Shown piece after piece: positions 26,272-33,909 of a stretch of 64,000 bases of DNA; the stretch's first letter is position 1; each line of letters starts with the position of its first letter. This DNA comes from Gp7-AA6 sp036001245 (GTDB lineage Bacteria; Acidobacteriota; Thermoanaerobaculia; UBA5066; Gp7-AA6): positions 15,918 through 79,917 of the forward strand of contig DASYUL010000128.1 in NCBI GenBank assembly GCA_036001245.1. The letters are read 5' to 3'. The translations under genes were made by a program, and so were the position numbers. Under the pieces are notes generated by a model. That model searched no databases, was not told the origin of the DNA, and saw only the letters and a list, made by a program, of their open reading frames with translations.

Positions 26272-27447
26272 ATGCTTCATAACGGCAGGCACTTTTTCAC
26301 GTCGGAGTCCGTCACCGAGGGTCACCCCGACAAGATCGCGGACCAGATCTCCGACGCGGTGCTCGACGCCGTGATGCGGGACGACCCGATGGGTCGGGTC
26401 GCGTGTGAGACTCTCGTGACGACCGGGCTCGCCTTCATCGGCGGCGAGATCTCGACGAAGACCTACGTCGACCTCCCGTCGATCGTCCGCCAGACGATCA
26501 AGGAGATCGGCTACACGCGCGCGAAGTTCGGCTTCGACTACGAGACGTGCGCCGTGATCTCTTCGATCGATCCACAGTCGCCCGACATCGCTGCCGGGGT
26601 GGACACCGGCGGCGCCGGCGACCAGGGGATGATGTTCGGCTTCGCCGTGCGCGAGACCGAGGAGTACATGCCGCTCCCGCTCACGCTCGCCCACGGCCTC
26701 GTCCGCCGCCTCTCCGAAGCGCGGAGGAAAGGGGAGCTCGACTTCCTTCGGCCCGACGGAAAGTCGCAGGTGACGGTCGAGTACGAAGGCCGCCGGCCGA
26801 TGAGGGTCGAGGCAATCGTCGTCTCGACGCAGCACGCGGAGGCAATCAAGCATCACGACCTGAAGGAGGCGGTCATCGAGGAGATCATCCGCCCGGTGAT
26901 CCCCGCCGACCTCATCACGCGCGAGACCAAATTCCACGTGAACCCGACCGGCCGGTTCGTGATCGGCGGTCCGCAGGGCGACACCGGGCTGACCGGACGG
27001 AAGATCATCGTCGATACCTACGGCGGGAGCGCGCCCCACGGGGGCGGCTCGTTCTCCGGAAAGGACCCGACGAAGGTCGACCGGTCGGCGGCCTACATGG
27101 CGCGCTACATCGCGAAGAACGTCGTCGCGGCGGGACTCGCCGACCGGGTCCTGCTGCAGCTCGCCTACGCGATCGGCGTCGCCGATCCGGTGTCCGTGCA
27201 CGTCGAGACGTACGGCACCGGAAAGCTTCCCGAAGAGAAGATCGTCGACCTGATCCGCGAGCACTTCGTGCTGACGCCGCGCGGGATCATCGAGACGCTC
27301 GACCTGCGGCGCCCGATCTACAAGGCGACCGCGGCGTTTGGCCACTTCGGCCGCCGGGAGTTCGCGTGGGAGCGGGTGGATCGCGCCGCCGAGCTCGCGA
27401 GCGCCGCCGGGATGGACGCGCACGCCCCCGCCCCGGCCAGCCGATGA
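26272..27447 (+). CDS. metK: S-adenosylmethionine synthetase
   Basis: A 391-residue methionine adenosyltransferase, making SAM from methionine and ATP. All family signatures are visible: the N-terminal GHPDKIADQISDAVLDA, the hexapeptide region GAGDQGMMFGFA, and GGGSFSGKDPTKVDRSAAY. Length is normal. The ATG at 26272 follows the ribosome site AAGGAG by eight bases. Its stop overlaps the ATG of ahcY (ATGA), so SAM synthesis is coupled to removal of S-adenosylhomocysteine, the product of SAM-dependent methylation. Confidence 0.97.
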   Translation: MLHNGRHFFTSESVTEGHPDKIADQISDAVLDAVMRDDPMGRVACETLVTTGLAFIGGEISTKTYVDLPSIVRQTIKEIGYTRAKFGFDYETCAVISSIDPQSPDIAAGVDTGGAGDQGMMFGFAVRETEEYMPLPLTLAHGLVRRLSEARRKGELDFLRPDGKSQVTVEYEGRRPMRVEAIVVSTQHAEAIKHHDLKEAVIEEIIRPVIPADLITRETKFHVNPTGRFVIGGPQGDTGLTGRKIIVDTYGGSAPHGGGSFSGKDPTKVDRSAAYMARYIAKNVVAAGLADRVLLQLAYAIGVADPVSVHVETYGTGKLPEEKIVDLIREHFVLTPRGIIETLDLRRPIYKATAAFGHFGRREFAWERVDRAAELASAAGMDAHAPAPASR

Positions 27448-28793
27448 CTCCCGCCGTCGCCGCCCGGACCGGCCACGACGTCCGGGACCTCTCGCTCGCT
27501 CCCGCCGGAAAGCTCCGGATCGAGTGGGCCGATTCGAGCATGCCGGTGCTCCGCCAGATCCGCGAGCGTTTCGAGAAGGAGAAACCGCTCGCCGGCACGC
27601 GGCTCTCGGCCTGCCTCCACGTGACGACCGAAACGGCCAACCTCGCGCGCACGCTGGTTGCGGGCGGCGCGGATCTGCTCCTCTGCGCGTCCAACCCGCT
27701 TTCGACCCAGGACGACGCGGCGGCCTCGCTCGTCGCCGACTACGGCGTCGCCGTCTACGCGATCCGAGGGGAGGACCACGCGACCTACTACGACCACATC
27801 CGCGCGGCGCTCGCCCACCGGCCCAATCTGACGATGGACGACGGCGCGGACCTCGTCTCCTCGCTCCTCTTTCTCGCGCTCGGGAAGGACGCGGACGTCG
27901 ACCCCGTGATCCGGCAGTGGGCGGCGGGTCTTCCTCCGGCCGAGCGGGCATCCCTTCTTTCCGGGATCATCGGCGGCACCGAGGAGACGACGACCGGCGT
28001 CGTGCGGCTGCGGGCGATGGAGCAGTCGGGGGTACTCAAGTTCCCGGTCATCGCCGTCAACGAGGCGAAGACCAAGCACCTCTTCGACAACCGTTACGGG
28101 ACCGGGCAGTCCACGCTGGACGGCATCATCCGCGCGACGAACCTCCTCATCGCCGGACTGAACGTCGTCGTGGCGGGATACGGCTGGTGTGGGCGCGGCG
28201 TCGCGATGCGCGCGCGGGGACTCGGCGCGCAGGTCATCGTCACCGAGATCGACCCGACGAAGGCGATCGAGGCGGCGCTCGACGGCTACCGCGTGATGCC
28301 GATGGAGAAGGCCGCCCCGATCGGCGACCTGTTCGTCACCGTAACCGGAAACAAGTCCGTGCTGCGCGACGAGCACTTCCAGGCGATGAAGGACGGAGCG
28401 GTCGTCTGCAACTCCGGCCACTTCAACGTCGAGATCGAGATCCCGGCGCTCGAGGCGCTGACCCGGTCGCGCCGCCGGATCCGGGAGTTCGTCGAGGAGT
28501 TCGCGCTTCGCGACGGCCGCCGGATTCACCTCCTCGCAGACGGACGCCTGATCAACCTCGCGGCCGCCGAAGGGCATCCGGCCTCGGTCATGGACATGTC
28601 CTTCGCCAACCAGGCGCTCGCGGCCGAGTTCATGGTGCAGAACCACGCGAAGCTCGAGAAGAAGGTCTATCCCGTGCCCGAGGAAATCGACCGCGAGATT
28701 GCGCGGCTGAAGCTCGCGTCCATGGGCACGGCGATCGACACACTCACGCCCGAGCAGCGCCGGTACATGACATCGTGGGAGGAAGGGACCTAG
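27444..28793 (+). CDS. ahcY: Adenosylhomocysteinase
   Basis: A 449-residue S-adenosylhomocysteine hydrolase, which splits SAH to adenosine and homocysteine and so relieves inhibition of methyltransferases. Visible motifs: CLHVTTETANLARTL, the ATT/ETTTGV substrate motif in GGTEETTTGVVRL, the substrate lysine region IAVNEAKTKHLFDNRYGTGQ, the NAD-binding GYGWCGRGVA, and CNSGHFNVEIE. The C-terminus has the MDMSFANQ and YMTSW motifs. The ATG overlaps the metK stop. Compared with the eukaryotic-type enzyme it lacks a 40-residue insertion, as usual in archaeal-type and many bacterial proteins. Confidence 0.96.
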   Translation: MTPAVAARTGHDVRDLSLAPAGKLRIEWADSSMPVLRQIRERFEKEKPLAGTRLSACLHVTTETANLARTLVAGGADLLLCASNPLSTQDDAAASLVADYGVAVYAIRGEDHATYYDHIRAALAHRPNLTMDDGADLVSSLLFLALGKDADVDPVIRQWAAGLPPAERASLLSGIIGGTEETTTGVVRLRAMEQSGVLKFPVIAVNEAKTKHLFDNRYGTGQSTLDGIIRATNLLIAGLNVVVAGYGWCGRGVAMRARGLGAQVIVTEIDPTKAIEAALDGYRVMPMEKAAPIGDLFVTVTGNKSVLRDEHFQAMKDGAVVCNSGHFNVEIEIPALEALTRSRRRIREFVEEFALRDGRRIHLLADGRLINLAAAEGHPASVMDMSFANQALAAEFMVQNHAKLEKKVYPVPEEIDREIARLKLASMGTAIDTLTPEQRRYMTSWEEGT

Positions 28794-28887
28794 AGGGCCT
28801 TCGCCGGCAGAGAGAGATCTCGGCCGGTTCACGTCTCGTTCACGGGAGCGGGGACATGCTTTGCGTTGCGTCCGAACTCGGACAGAA

Positions 28888-29073
28888 ATGCCAATGCCGC
28901 TCCTCGAGGTTTCGACAGAATCGGCGCCGGACCTGAGTCTGGCCGCACGGCTGGAGTCCGGCGCGATCCTCTCTTTTCCCGGAGATCCGCTGACGCCGAG
29001 CCCCGAGCACCTCGAGGTTTTCCGCCGCCAGAATCCCGGACACTCCCGGAGCGCCTCGCCGGACGCAAGTTGA
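28888..29073 (+). pseudogene. Possible truncated remnant, Kdo-hydroxylase-like N-terminus
   Basis: A 61-codon frame beginning MPMPLLEVST and containing RLESGAILSFPGDPLTPSPE. The pattern of a short beta strand followed by an LxxGxILxFP box resembles the N-terminus of Kdo hydroxylases (KdoO family), after which the frame loses any resemblance and ends in HSRSASPDAS. It has no clear ribosome site. If the resemblance is real this is a decayed gene end; it could equally be chance. The call rests on memory of the family pattern only. Confidence 0.2.
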
Positions 29074-29121
29074 GCCTGGGAGCGGCCGCCTAGCTCCCGG
29101 ACGGCCCGCGCTTCGGCGAAC

Positions 29122-29161
29122 TGCGGCGGGTGCAGGCCCACGGGGCCCGGCCCCAGCGACG
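29122..29161. repeat. Degenerate copy of the GCGGGTGCAG palindrome family
   Basis: GCGGCGGGTGCAGGCCCACG at 29123-29142 and the following CCCGGCCCCAGCGACG resemble the repeats at 51732-51814, 54259-54304 and 54936-54972 (GCGGGTGCAGACCCCT...TGTCCCCGCGAC). It sits directly after the stop of the 29162 gene on the minus strand. Confidence 0.4.
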
Positions 29162-29704
29162 TTAGAAATGGAAGCCGACTCCCGCGTCGAAGAAGGCGAA
29201 GATCTGCCGCGATCGGAAGCGCGCGGAATCGACGTCGAGCTCGGTCCAAACCCGGATCGGCTTCCACAGGGGGAAGTCCCGCAGGAAAGACAGGTGCGGC
29301 CCCCACCGCCGGTCGAAGACTCGGCGAGCCCCTTCGCTTCCGGGGCGCAGGCGAGCTTCCTTGAAGCGATTCCCCCCGATCGACAGATCCACCGGCAATC
29401 CCGTCAGGCGGCGGGTGAAGACGACGTCGGCCCCCTCGTAGTCGACGTCGGCGTCGCCGACTCCGGGCGAGACGTCCTTCTCCCGTTCGAACGAGCCGCG
29501 GAGATACCGCAGGCGCAGCCGGTCACCCGCGATGCCGACCGCCAGGACACCGAACTTGTGTCCCTCGACGTCGCTCGCCGCGCCGGCGAGGAAGGAGCCG
29601 GCTCCTCCTCCGACCCAGAGCGAGACGTGCTCGCCAAGAGCGGGCGGAACGGCTGGCAGAAGAAGAAAAGAAAGGAACGCGACTGCCGGGCGTCGGGCCC
29701 TCAT
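29162..29704 (-). CDS. Predicted outer-membrane beta-barrel protein
   Basis: A 180-residue exported protein without a recognised family. It starts with a signal peptide (VAFLSFLLLPAVPPALG, cleavage near residue 24). The mature part alternates short beta-type stretches with glycine and charged turns (VSLWVGGGAGSFLAGAASD, RLRLRYLRGSFERE, DVVFTRRL) and ends in phenylalanine (GVGFHF), the typical last residue of outer-membrane barrels recognised by BamA. I infer a small 8-stranded barrel. It starts 23 bases before the end of the LptFG gene region and on the same strand, so it may be co-transcribed with LPS export. Confidence 0.7.
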   Translation of the reverse strand: MRARRPAVAFLSFLLLPAVPPALGEHVSLWVGGGAGSFLAGAASDVEGHKFGVLAVGIAGDRLRLRYLRGSFEREKDVSPGVGDADVDYEGADVVFTRRLTGLPVDLSIGGNRFKEARLRPGSEGARRVFDRRWGPHLSFLRDFPLWKPIRVWTELDVDSARFRSRQIFAFFDAGVGFHF

Positions 29705-29727
29705 GAGAGCCCGAGTCTACGCTTCCC

Positions 29728-32019
29728 TCAGGTCCTCAACCGCACGAGGAGGAAGCTCGCCGCCGTCGTGAAGAGAACGTGCGGTGACCAGGCCGCCAGA
29801 ACCGGGGGGAGCGCGCCGACGTCTCCCAGCTTCGTGAAGAAGGCGGTCGAGACGAGGAACACCATTCCGAGAACGAGCCCGACGCCGATCCCCGCGAGTG
29901 CGCCTCTCTTGCCGATCCGGAACGAGAAGGGAAGCGCGAGAAGCGCCATCACCGGGAGGAGCAGCGGCCGCGCGAGCTTCCACTGGAGTGCCGTCTCGAG
30001 AGCCGACGTCGGGTAGCCCGTCCTCTTGAGCCTCCGCGCATATCTCTGGAGCTCGCGGAAACGCATCTCGTCGGGCGTCCGGCGCTCGGCGGCGAACGCG
30101 GCGGGCCGATCCCCCGGGGTGCGCTCCTCGAGAAACGTCGTGAAGGAAATCGTGGCGCCCTTCTCGAGAGCCCGCGTCCAACCCTGACGGAGCAGCCACG
30201 TCTTCGACGTCTCGTCCCACCCGGCTTCCCTCGCCGCCGTCCGGCGGGTCAGGTCGAAGTCCCGGTCGAACTGGAAGATGGAAGGGGAGGCCAGGACTCC
30301 GCGCTGCGCTTCGCTCTCCTCGCGGTGCCAGATCCGGCCGTCGCGCGCGTAGTACCAGGTGCGTTCGGCCGGGGTCCGGAGCTTCCAGTCCTCCGGATGG
30401 CCGTGGATGACGTTCTTGTAGCGGATCTCCTTCTGCTTCGCGAACGGGAGCAGGTACTCGCCGACGGCGAACGCGAGGAGCGCCCCCACGGCCGCAGCGA
30501 CGACGATCGGGACGCCGAGGCGGCGGACCGAGATCCCGCTCGCCTTGAAAGCCGTGTCCTCGTTGTTCCTCGAGAAGATCCCGAGGCACACGAGGGTCGC
30601 AATCAGCATCGCAAAGGGGGCGACGTCCACCGATATGGACAGCAGGAAGGCCCGGTAGTACCCGAGGACGATTGCCGCCGGCGGGTGATGTCGGAGGATC
30701 TCGTCGACCTGCTCGGAGTAATCGACGATGAGTGAGAGCAGGAGCACGGATGCGCCCACGAGCAGGAGGGTCGAGAGGAACTGGGAGAGCACGTACCGAT
30801 CGAGCAGCGCCGGGAACCGGAGGAAGCCCGCGAACCAGGCGCGGCGGGAGGGCTCGGCGGCCGCCGGGCGGGCCCGGCGGGGGAGGAAGGCGGAGAAACT
30901 CCAGCGGCCGCGCTCGCGACCCGCGCGGGTCGCGGCCAGCGCTCCGAGCGCCACGAGCACGAGGTTCGGAAGCCACATCGCGAACCACGCCGGCATGCGG
31001 CCCTCCTGAGCCCACGTCTCGCCGTTGGAGATCAGGACGTAGTAGAGGACGAGAATCGCGAGGGAGAGCGCGAACCCGCTCCCTTTGCCGCCGCGCCGCG
31101 ACGTCTCGGCGAGCGGGATGCCGATCACGGCGAACGCAAAACAAGCGAACGGGATCGAGAACTTTTTCTGGATTTCGACGAGCGCCAGGCGTCGCCGCTG
31201 CGGCGAGATGTCCTTCATCTGCCGCGCCGTCCGGAGGAGCTCGGGCAGGGACTGAGCGCGCAACCCCTTCTCGTACGTGATCTGCGCCTGCGCGGTCAGC
31301 CCGATGCTGTCGGAAAAGAGAATCCGCTGGAAGTCGTTGCGGTTGGTCCGGTAGCGCGACGGGTTCGTCAGATCCACTTCGTGGCCGACGGAGGAGTAGA
31401 GGTCGAGCCACAGCCTGTCTTCCTCGAGCGTGAGCGTTCCTCGGCGCGCCACGATCAACCGGTCGGTCCGATCGTCGTCTTCGCCGAGCTTCAAGAAAAC
31501 GCCCTCGAAGGAACGCCCGTCGGCTCCCACACGGTCGAAGAAGAGCAAGACGCCGGGCCGAGGCTCGCGGAAGGTGCGCGGAGCGACGAGGTTGACGACG
31601 GAGGTGGCGGCCACGCGGGCCATCGACCGGGTGAGTGCGTCGTTCGCGCGCGGGAGGACCAGGTTATAGAAGAGGAAGACGACCGCGGAGAGGATCGCCG
31701 CCGCCCCGAGTGCCGGGCGGTAGAGCGCCCCCGGACCGACTCCGCAGGCGCGCAGCGCCACGAGCTCCGAGTCGGCGGAGAGGCGCCCGATGCCGATCAG
31801 GACCCCGAGGAGGAAGGCCATCGGCAGCGTCAGCACGACGATCCACGGCACCGAGAGGAGGACGAGCGAAGCGACCTCGCCCAAGCTGGCGCTTCGGCGG
31901 ACGAAGAACTCCGTCATCATAAAGATGGTGCGCACGAGCAGGATGAACGTGTACGCCGCGAAGCCGAGCAGAAACGGCGGCCAGATCTCCCTCAGGATCG
32001 AGCGCGAGAGAAGACGCAT
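29728..32019 (-). CDS. Fused LptF-LptG lipopolysaccharide export permease
   Basis: One 763-residue protein carrying two consecutive LptF/LptG (YjgP/YjgQ) permease units, which in most Gram-negatives are separate genes. Unit 1 (about residues 1-370) starts LLSRSILREIWPPFLLGFAA, has TM spans, a periplasmic beta-jellyroll (around 150-255) and then SIPFACFAFAVIGIPLA. Unit 2 (about 400-763) starts LLDRYVLSQFLSTLLLVGAS with the same order and ends RPLLLPVMALLALPFSF. The ATG at 32019 opens the first unit; an in-frame start at 32097 adds 26 unlikely residues. It should work with the LptB ATPase at 45.8 kb to extract LPS from the inner membrane. Confidence 0.92.
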   Translation of the reverse strand: MRLLSRSILREIWPPFLLGFAAYTFILLVRTIFMMTEFFVRRSASLGEVASLVLLSVPWIVVLTLPMAFLLGVLIGIGRLSADSELVALRACGVGPGALYRPALGAAAILSAVVFLFYNLVLPRANDALTRSMARVAATSVVNLVAPRTFREPRPGVLLFFDRVGADGRSFEGVFLKLGEDDDRTDRLIVARRGTLTLEEDRLWLDLYSSVGHEVDLTNPSRYRTNRNDFQRILFSDSIGLTAQAQITYEKGLRAQSLPELLRTARQMKDISPQRRRLALVEIQKKFSIPFACFAFAVIGIPLAETSRRGGKGSGFALSLAILVLYYVLISNGETWAQEGRMPAWFAMWLPNLVLVALGALAATRAGRERGRWSFSAFLPRRARPAAAEPSRRAWFAGFLRFPALLDRYVLSQFLSTLLLVGASVLLLSLIVDYSEQVDEILRHHPPAAIVLGYYRAFLLSISVDVAPFAMLIATLVCLGIFSRNNEDTAFKASGISVRRLGVPIVVAAAVGALLAFAVGEYLLPFAKQKEIRYKNVIHGHPEDWKLRTPAERTWYYARDGRIWHREESEAQRGVLASPSIFQFDRDFDLTRRTAAREAGWDETSKTWLLRQGWTRALEKGATISFTTFLEERTPGDRPAAFAAERRTPDEMRFRELQRYARRLKRTGYPTSALETALQWKLARPLLLPVMALLALPFSFRIGKRGALAGIGVGLVLGMVFLVSTAFFTKLGDVGALPPVLAAWSPHVLFTTAASFLLVRLRT

Positions 32020-32140
32020 CGCGGGCCAAGCGTCCGCGGTACCGCCGCCGGAGTCAAGCCGGGCGGGACTGGACTTCGGGGGAGTCCCCGGCCGCATCCC
32101 GGGAGTCGCCGGCCCTTCTCGCGCCCACGCCTACAACGTC

Positions 32141-32184
32141 CGATAAGATAGATTATGTAAAATCAAATATGGGGAGGTCCCATG
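32141..32184. other. AT-rich border segment with an orphan ribosome site and start
   Basis: 32141-32170 is strikingly AT-rich for this genome (GATAAGATAGATTATGTAAA and on). On the plus strand it leads into GGGGAGG and an ATG at 32182 encoding MPRPRISRI, like the first residues of REP-associated (Y1) transposases, after which the frame only runs antisense to the MerB-like gene. On the minus strand it lies 120 bases upstream of LptFG and could hold its promoter. Confidence 0.35.
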
Positions 32185-32197
32185 CCGAGGCCTCGAA

Positions 32198-32875
32198 TCA
32201 GCCGAATTGATCGGTCTGGGGGTCCCAGAAGGGCCCCTGGAGGCCGATGGCCGCGAAGATGCGCCGAATCTCTTCGGGCTGCGGCCGTCTGGCATCGGGG
32301 CTCAGACGGTTCTCATACCAGGCCACGGCGAGCTGCCACAACTGTGCGAGGCCGATGATCGGCCGCCGCGGGACGCCGTTGCCCGCGCACCATTCGTTCA
32401 CCCTTTCTTCCGACCGGAAGAAGAGCATCGTGCTTCAGGTGTAGACGAGATCGGCCCACCACCTGGCCGCGGGGACCGCGAAGTGCGCCACCACCGGTTC
32501 CAGGTCGGGGCCTTCCCGGGTGATCCGAAGGTGGATCGGCTCGAGGGTCTGCTCGCAGCGCGAGAAGACTTCCCCTTCCGCGTGGAGCGCTGCCGGGATT
32601 CCGAGGGCGTCCCAGGAACAGTTCGCGAAGTAGAGGCGGCCTCCCACGAGAACGCGGTGCTGCGTCTCGACGCCCGAGAACGGAGGCGCCATCCGGATCG
32701 TCTCGCCGTCCGGCTCGAGGAAGAGAACGCGCTTCCCGAACAAACGCCGGTACGCGTCGCGGATCTCGTCCGTTGCTTCGCGAAGCGCTCCCGCAAGCTC
32801 GGCGGCGGTCGGCACCTTTGTCGTTTCCGCGACCCAGCGGTAGATCGCGGTCTTGACCTGCGTGTCGAAGTCCAC
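32198..32875 (-). CDS. Alkylmercury-lyase (MerB)-like protein, candidate selenoprotein with in-frame UGA
   Basis: Two abutting frames, 32435-32875 and 32198-32434, are in phase and separated by a single TGA (32437-32435). Read through, they give 225 residues matching the organomercurial lyase family from end to end: RLYFANCSWDALGI supplies Cys86 and Asp89, the equivalents of MerB Cys96 and Asp99, and VYT-UGA-STMLFFRSEERV puts residue 147 at MerB Cys159, the second catalytic cysteine. A 7-bp hairpin with a GGUC loop follows the UGA at the distance of a bacterial SECIS. I therefore infer selenocysteine at 147. MerB cleaves carbon-mercury bonds; this divergent member may act on mercury or another substrate. 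The alternative is a nonsense-mutated pseudogene. It starts with GTG and is last in a four-gene operon. Confidence 0.75.
32402..32437 (-). promoter_or_regulatory. Candidate bacterial SECIS element
   Basis: On the minus strand, TGA at 32437-32435 is followed by 19 bases and then the stem TTCTTCC (32422-32416), loop GGTC (32415-32412) and stem GGAAGAA (32411-32405), seven perfect pairs. The E. coli fdhF SECIS has an 18-base spacing and the same GGUC at its apical loop, which SelB contacts. The stem uses GAA GAA for Glu-Glu although GAG is the usual codon here, as expected if the RNA structure is selected. Confidence 0.65.
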
Positions 32876-32888
32876 GACTCGAGACGTC

Positions 32889-33491
32889 CTAGGATGTCCG
32901 GCGCGCTCGGGGCGCCGGCTTGTTCTCGACCGCGTAGTGCAGACGCACGACGCCGTCGGGGAACGGCCGGACGGAGAGGAGGCGCAGCGGAATCCGCCGA
33001 TGCCGCGGTGCGATCAGGGGGATTCCCTCGCCGATGATCGTCGGGATCACGTGGATCACGAGCTCGTCGATCTCCCCCGCGTCGAGAAAGGACCCGATGA
33101 GCTCCGCCCCGCCCATCACCCACACGTCCATTCCGGGCGCCGCGCGCAGTTGTCTCGCGAATGCGGAAACCGATTCGCGGACGAACTCGACGTCGGAGGG
33201 ATGAGACTTCGGAGGACGGCGCGAGAAGACGTAGTTCTTCACCCGCGAGCCGCAACCGACTCCCTTGCCGCCGGTGAACCTGAGGGCGACGTCGTATGTC
33301 CTGCGCCCCCAGAGAATCGTGTCGATGGATTTGAAGAACGCGCCCATCCCGTAGTCGCCCGCGGTGCGCGGGCGGTCGAGCCACTCGACTCCTCCGTCGG
33401 CACGCGCGATGTATCCGTCGGCGCTCGTCGCGATGGAAACGATGATCTTTCTGCGGCGGCCTTGGCGCCGCGCGGGGCGAGCCGGCTTCAA
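32889..33491 (-). CDS. Dihydrofolate reductase-family protein (RibD C-terminal-like)
   Basis: A 200-residue protein of the DHFR/RibD-reductase superfamily. It has the N-terminal KIIVSIATSADGYIARADGG, the mid-domain SIDTILWGRRTYDVAL, the NADPH-binding VWVMGGAELIGSFLDAGEID and VIPTIIGEGIPL, which are typical of the small stand-alone DHFR-family oxidoreductases rather than of FolA. The TTG at 33491 overlaps the stop of the upstream gene (TTGA); a longer open frame upstream overlaps that gene. It is third in the four-gene operon and 13 bases before the MerB-like gene. The substrate is unknown; a reductive detoxification role is only a guess. Confidence 0.85.
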   Translation of the reverse strand: MKPARPARRQGRRRKIIVSIATSADGYIARADGGVEWLDRPRTAGDYGMGAFFKSIDTILWGRRTYDVALRFTGGKGVGCGSRVKNYVFSRRPPKSHPSDVEFVRESVSAFARQLRAAPGMDVWVMGGAELIGSFLDAGEIDELVIHVIPTIIGEGIPLIAPRHRRIPLRLLSVRPFPDGVVRLHYAVENKPAPRARRTS

Positions 33492-33898
33492 GGCGCCTGG
33501 AGGTCGGCGATCAGCCGGCCCTGGTTCCAGGCGTCCCACCCCTTGACGATCTGCCCGTCCCGGAACGTGAGCCAGGTGATCCCGCGGAACGCCGCGGGCC
33601 GGTTCGATGCGGGGAAACCGAGACTCCCGCCGAGGTGGGTGCCGCTCGCCGACCAGCGGACGGCGACGTCGTCTCCCTGCGCGATCACGGCCTCGACGGT
33701 TACCCGGAAATCCGGGAACGCCTCGAGGAGTGCCCTGCGCCCGGCGATGAAGTCCTCGGGGGCATGGACCTCCAGGCCCCCTTCCATGTGCCCTTCGACG
33801 ACCGGGGCCATGAGCTCGCGTACGGTCTCCTCACGCCGGACGTTCCAGACCTCTTCGAACCAACGTCTCGCGAGCGCCGAATTCTTCGATTCCGACAT
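33488..33898 (-). CDS. SnoaL/NTF2-like ester cyclase-family protein
   Basis: A 136-residue small alpha-plus-beta cone protein of the SnoaL-like group. Family features: the helical start ALARRWFEEVWNVRREETV, a strand-rich centre (FPDFRVTVEAVIAQGDDVAV), RWSASGTHLGGSLGFPASN and the terminal WLTFRDGQIVKGWDAWNQ. Members serve as polyketide cyclases, isomerases or proteins of unknown function. The ATG at 33898 has an excellent ribosome site, AGGAGG five bases before it. It begins 11 bases after the VOC gene and overlaps the DHFR-like gene, so it belongs to the accessory operon. Confidence 0.85.
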   Translation of the reverse strand: MSESKNSALARRWFEEVWNVRREETVRELMAPVVEGHMEGGLEVHAPEDFIAGRRALLEAFPDFRVTVEAVIAQGDDVAVRWSASGTHLGGSLGFPASNRPAAFRGITWLTFRDGQIVKGWDAWNQGRLIADLQAP

Positions 33899-33909
33899 CG
33901 CCGCCTCCT

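Larger units (their letters stand above)
28794..29161. other. Non-coding or decayed 368-bp interval
   Basis: This interval separates the ahcY stop from the convergent 29162 gene. It contains one plausible small reading frame (28888-29073, listed separately) and a degenerate palindromic repeat near its right end. No RNA gene was recognised. Confidence 0.5.

Noticed and set aside
32435..32437. TGA in the MerB-like gene as a simple nonsense mutation
   Set aside because: The downstream part keeps family similarity, its position equals a catalytic cysteine, and a SECIS-like hairpin follows at the right distance. I keep nonsense mutation only as the alternative.
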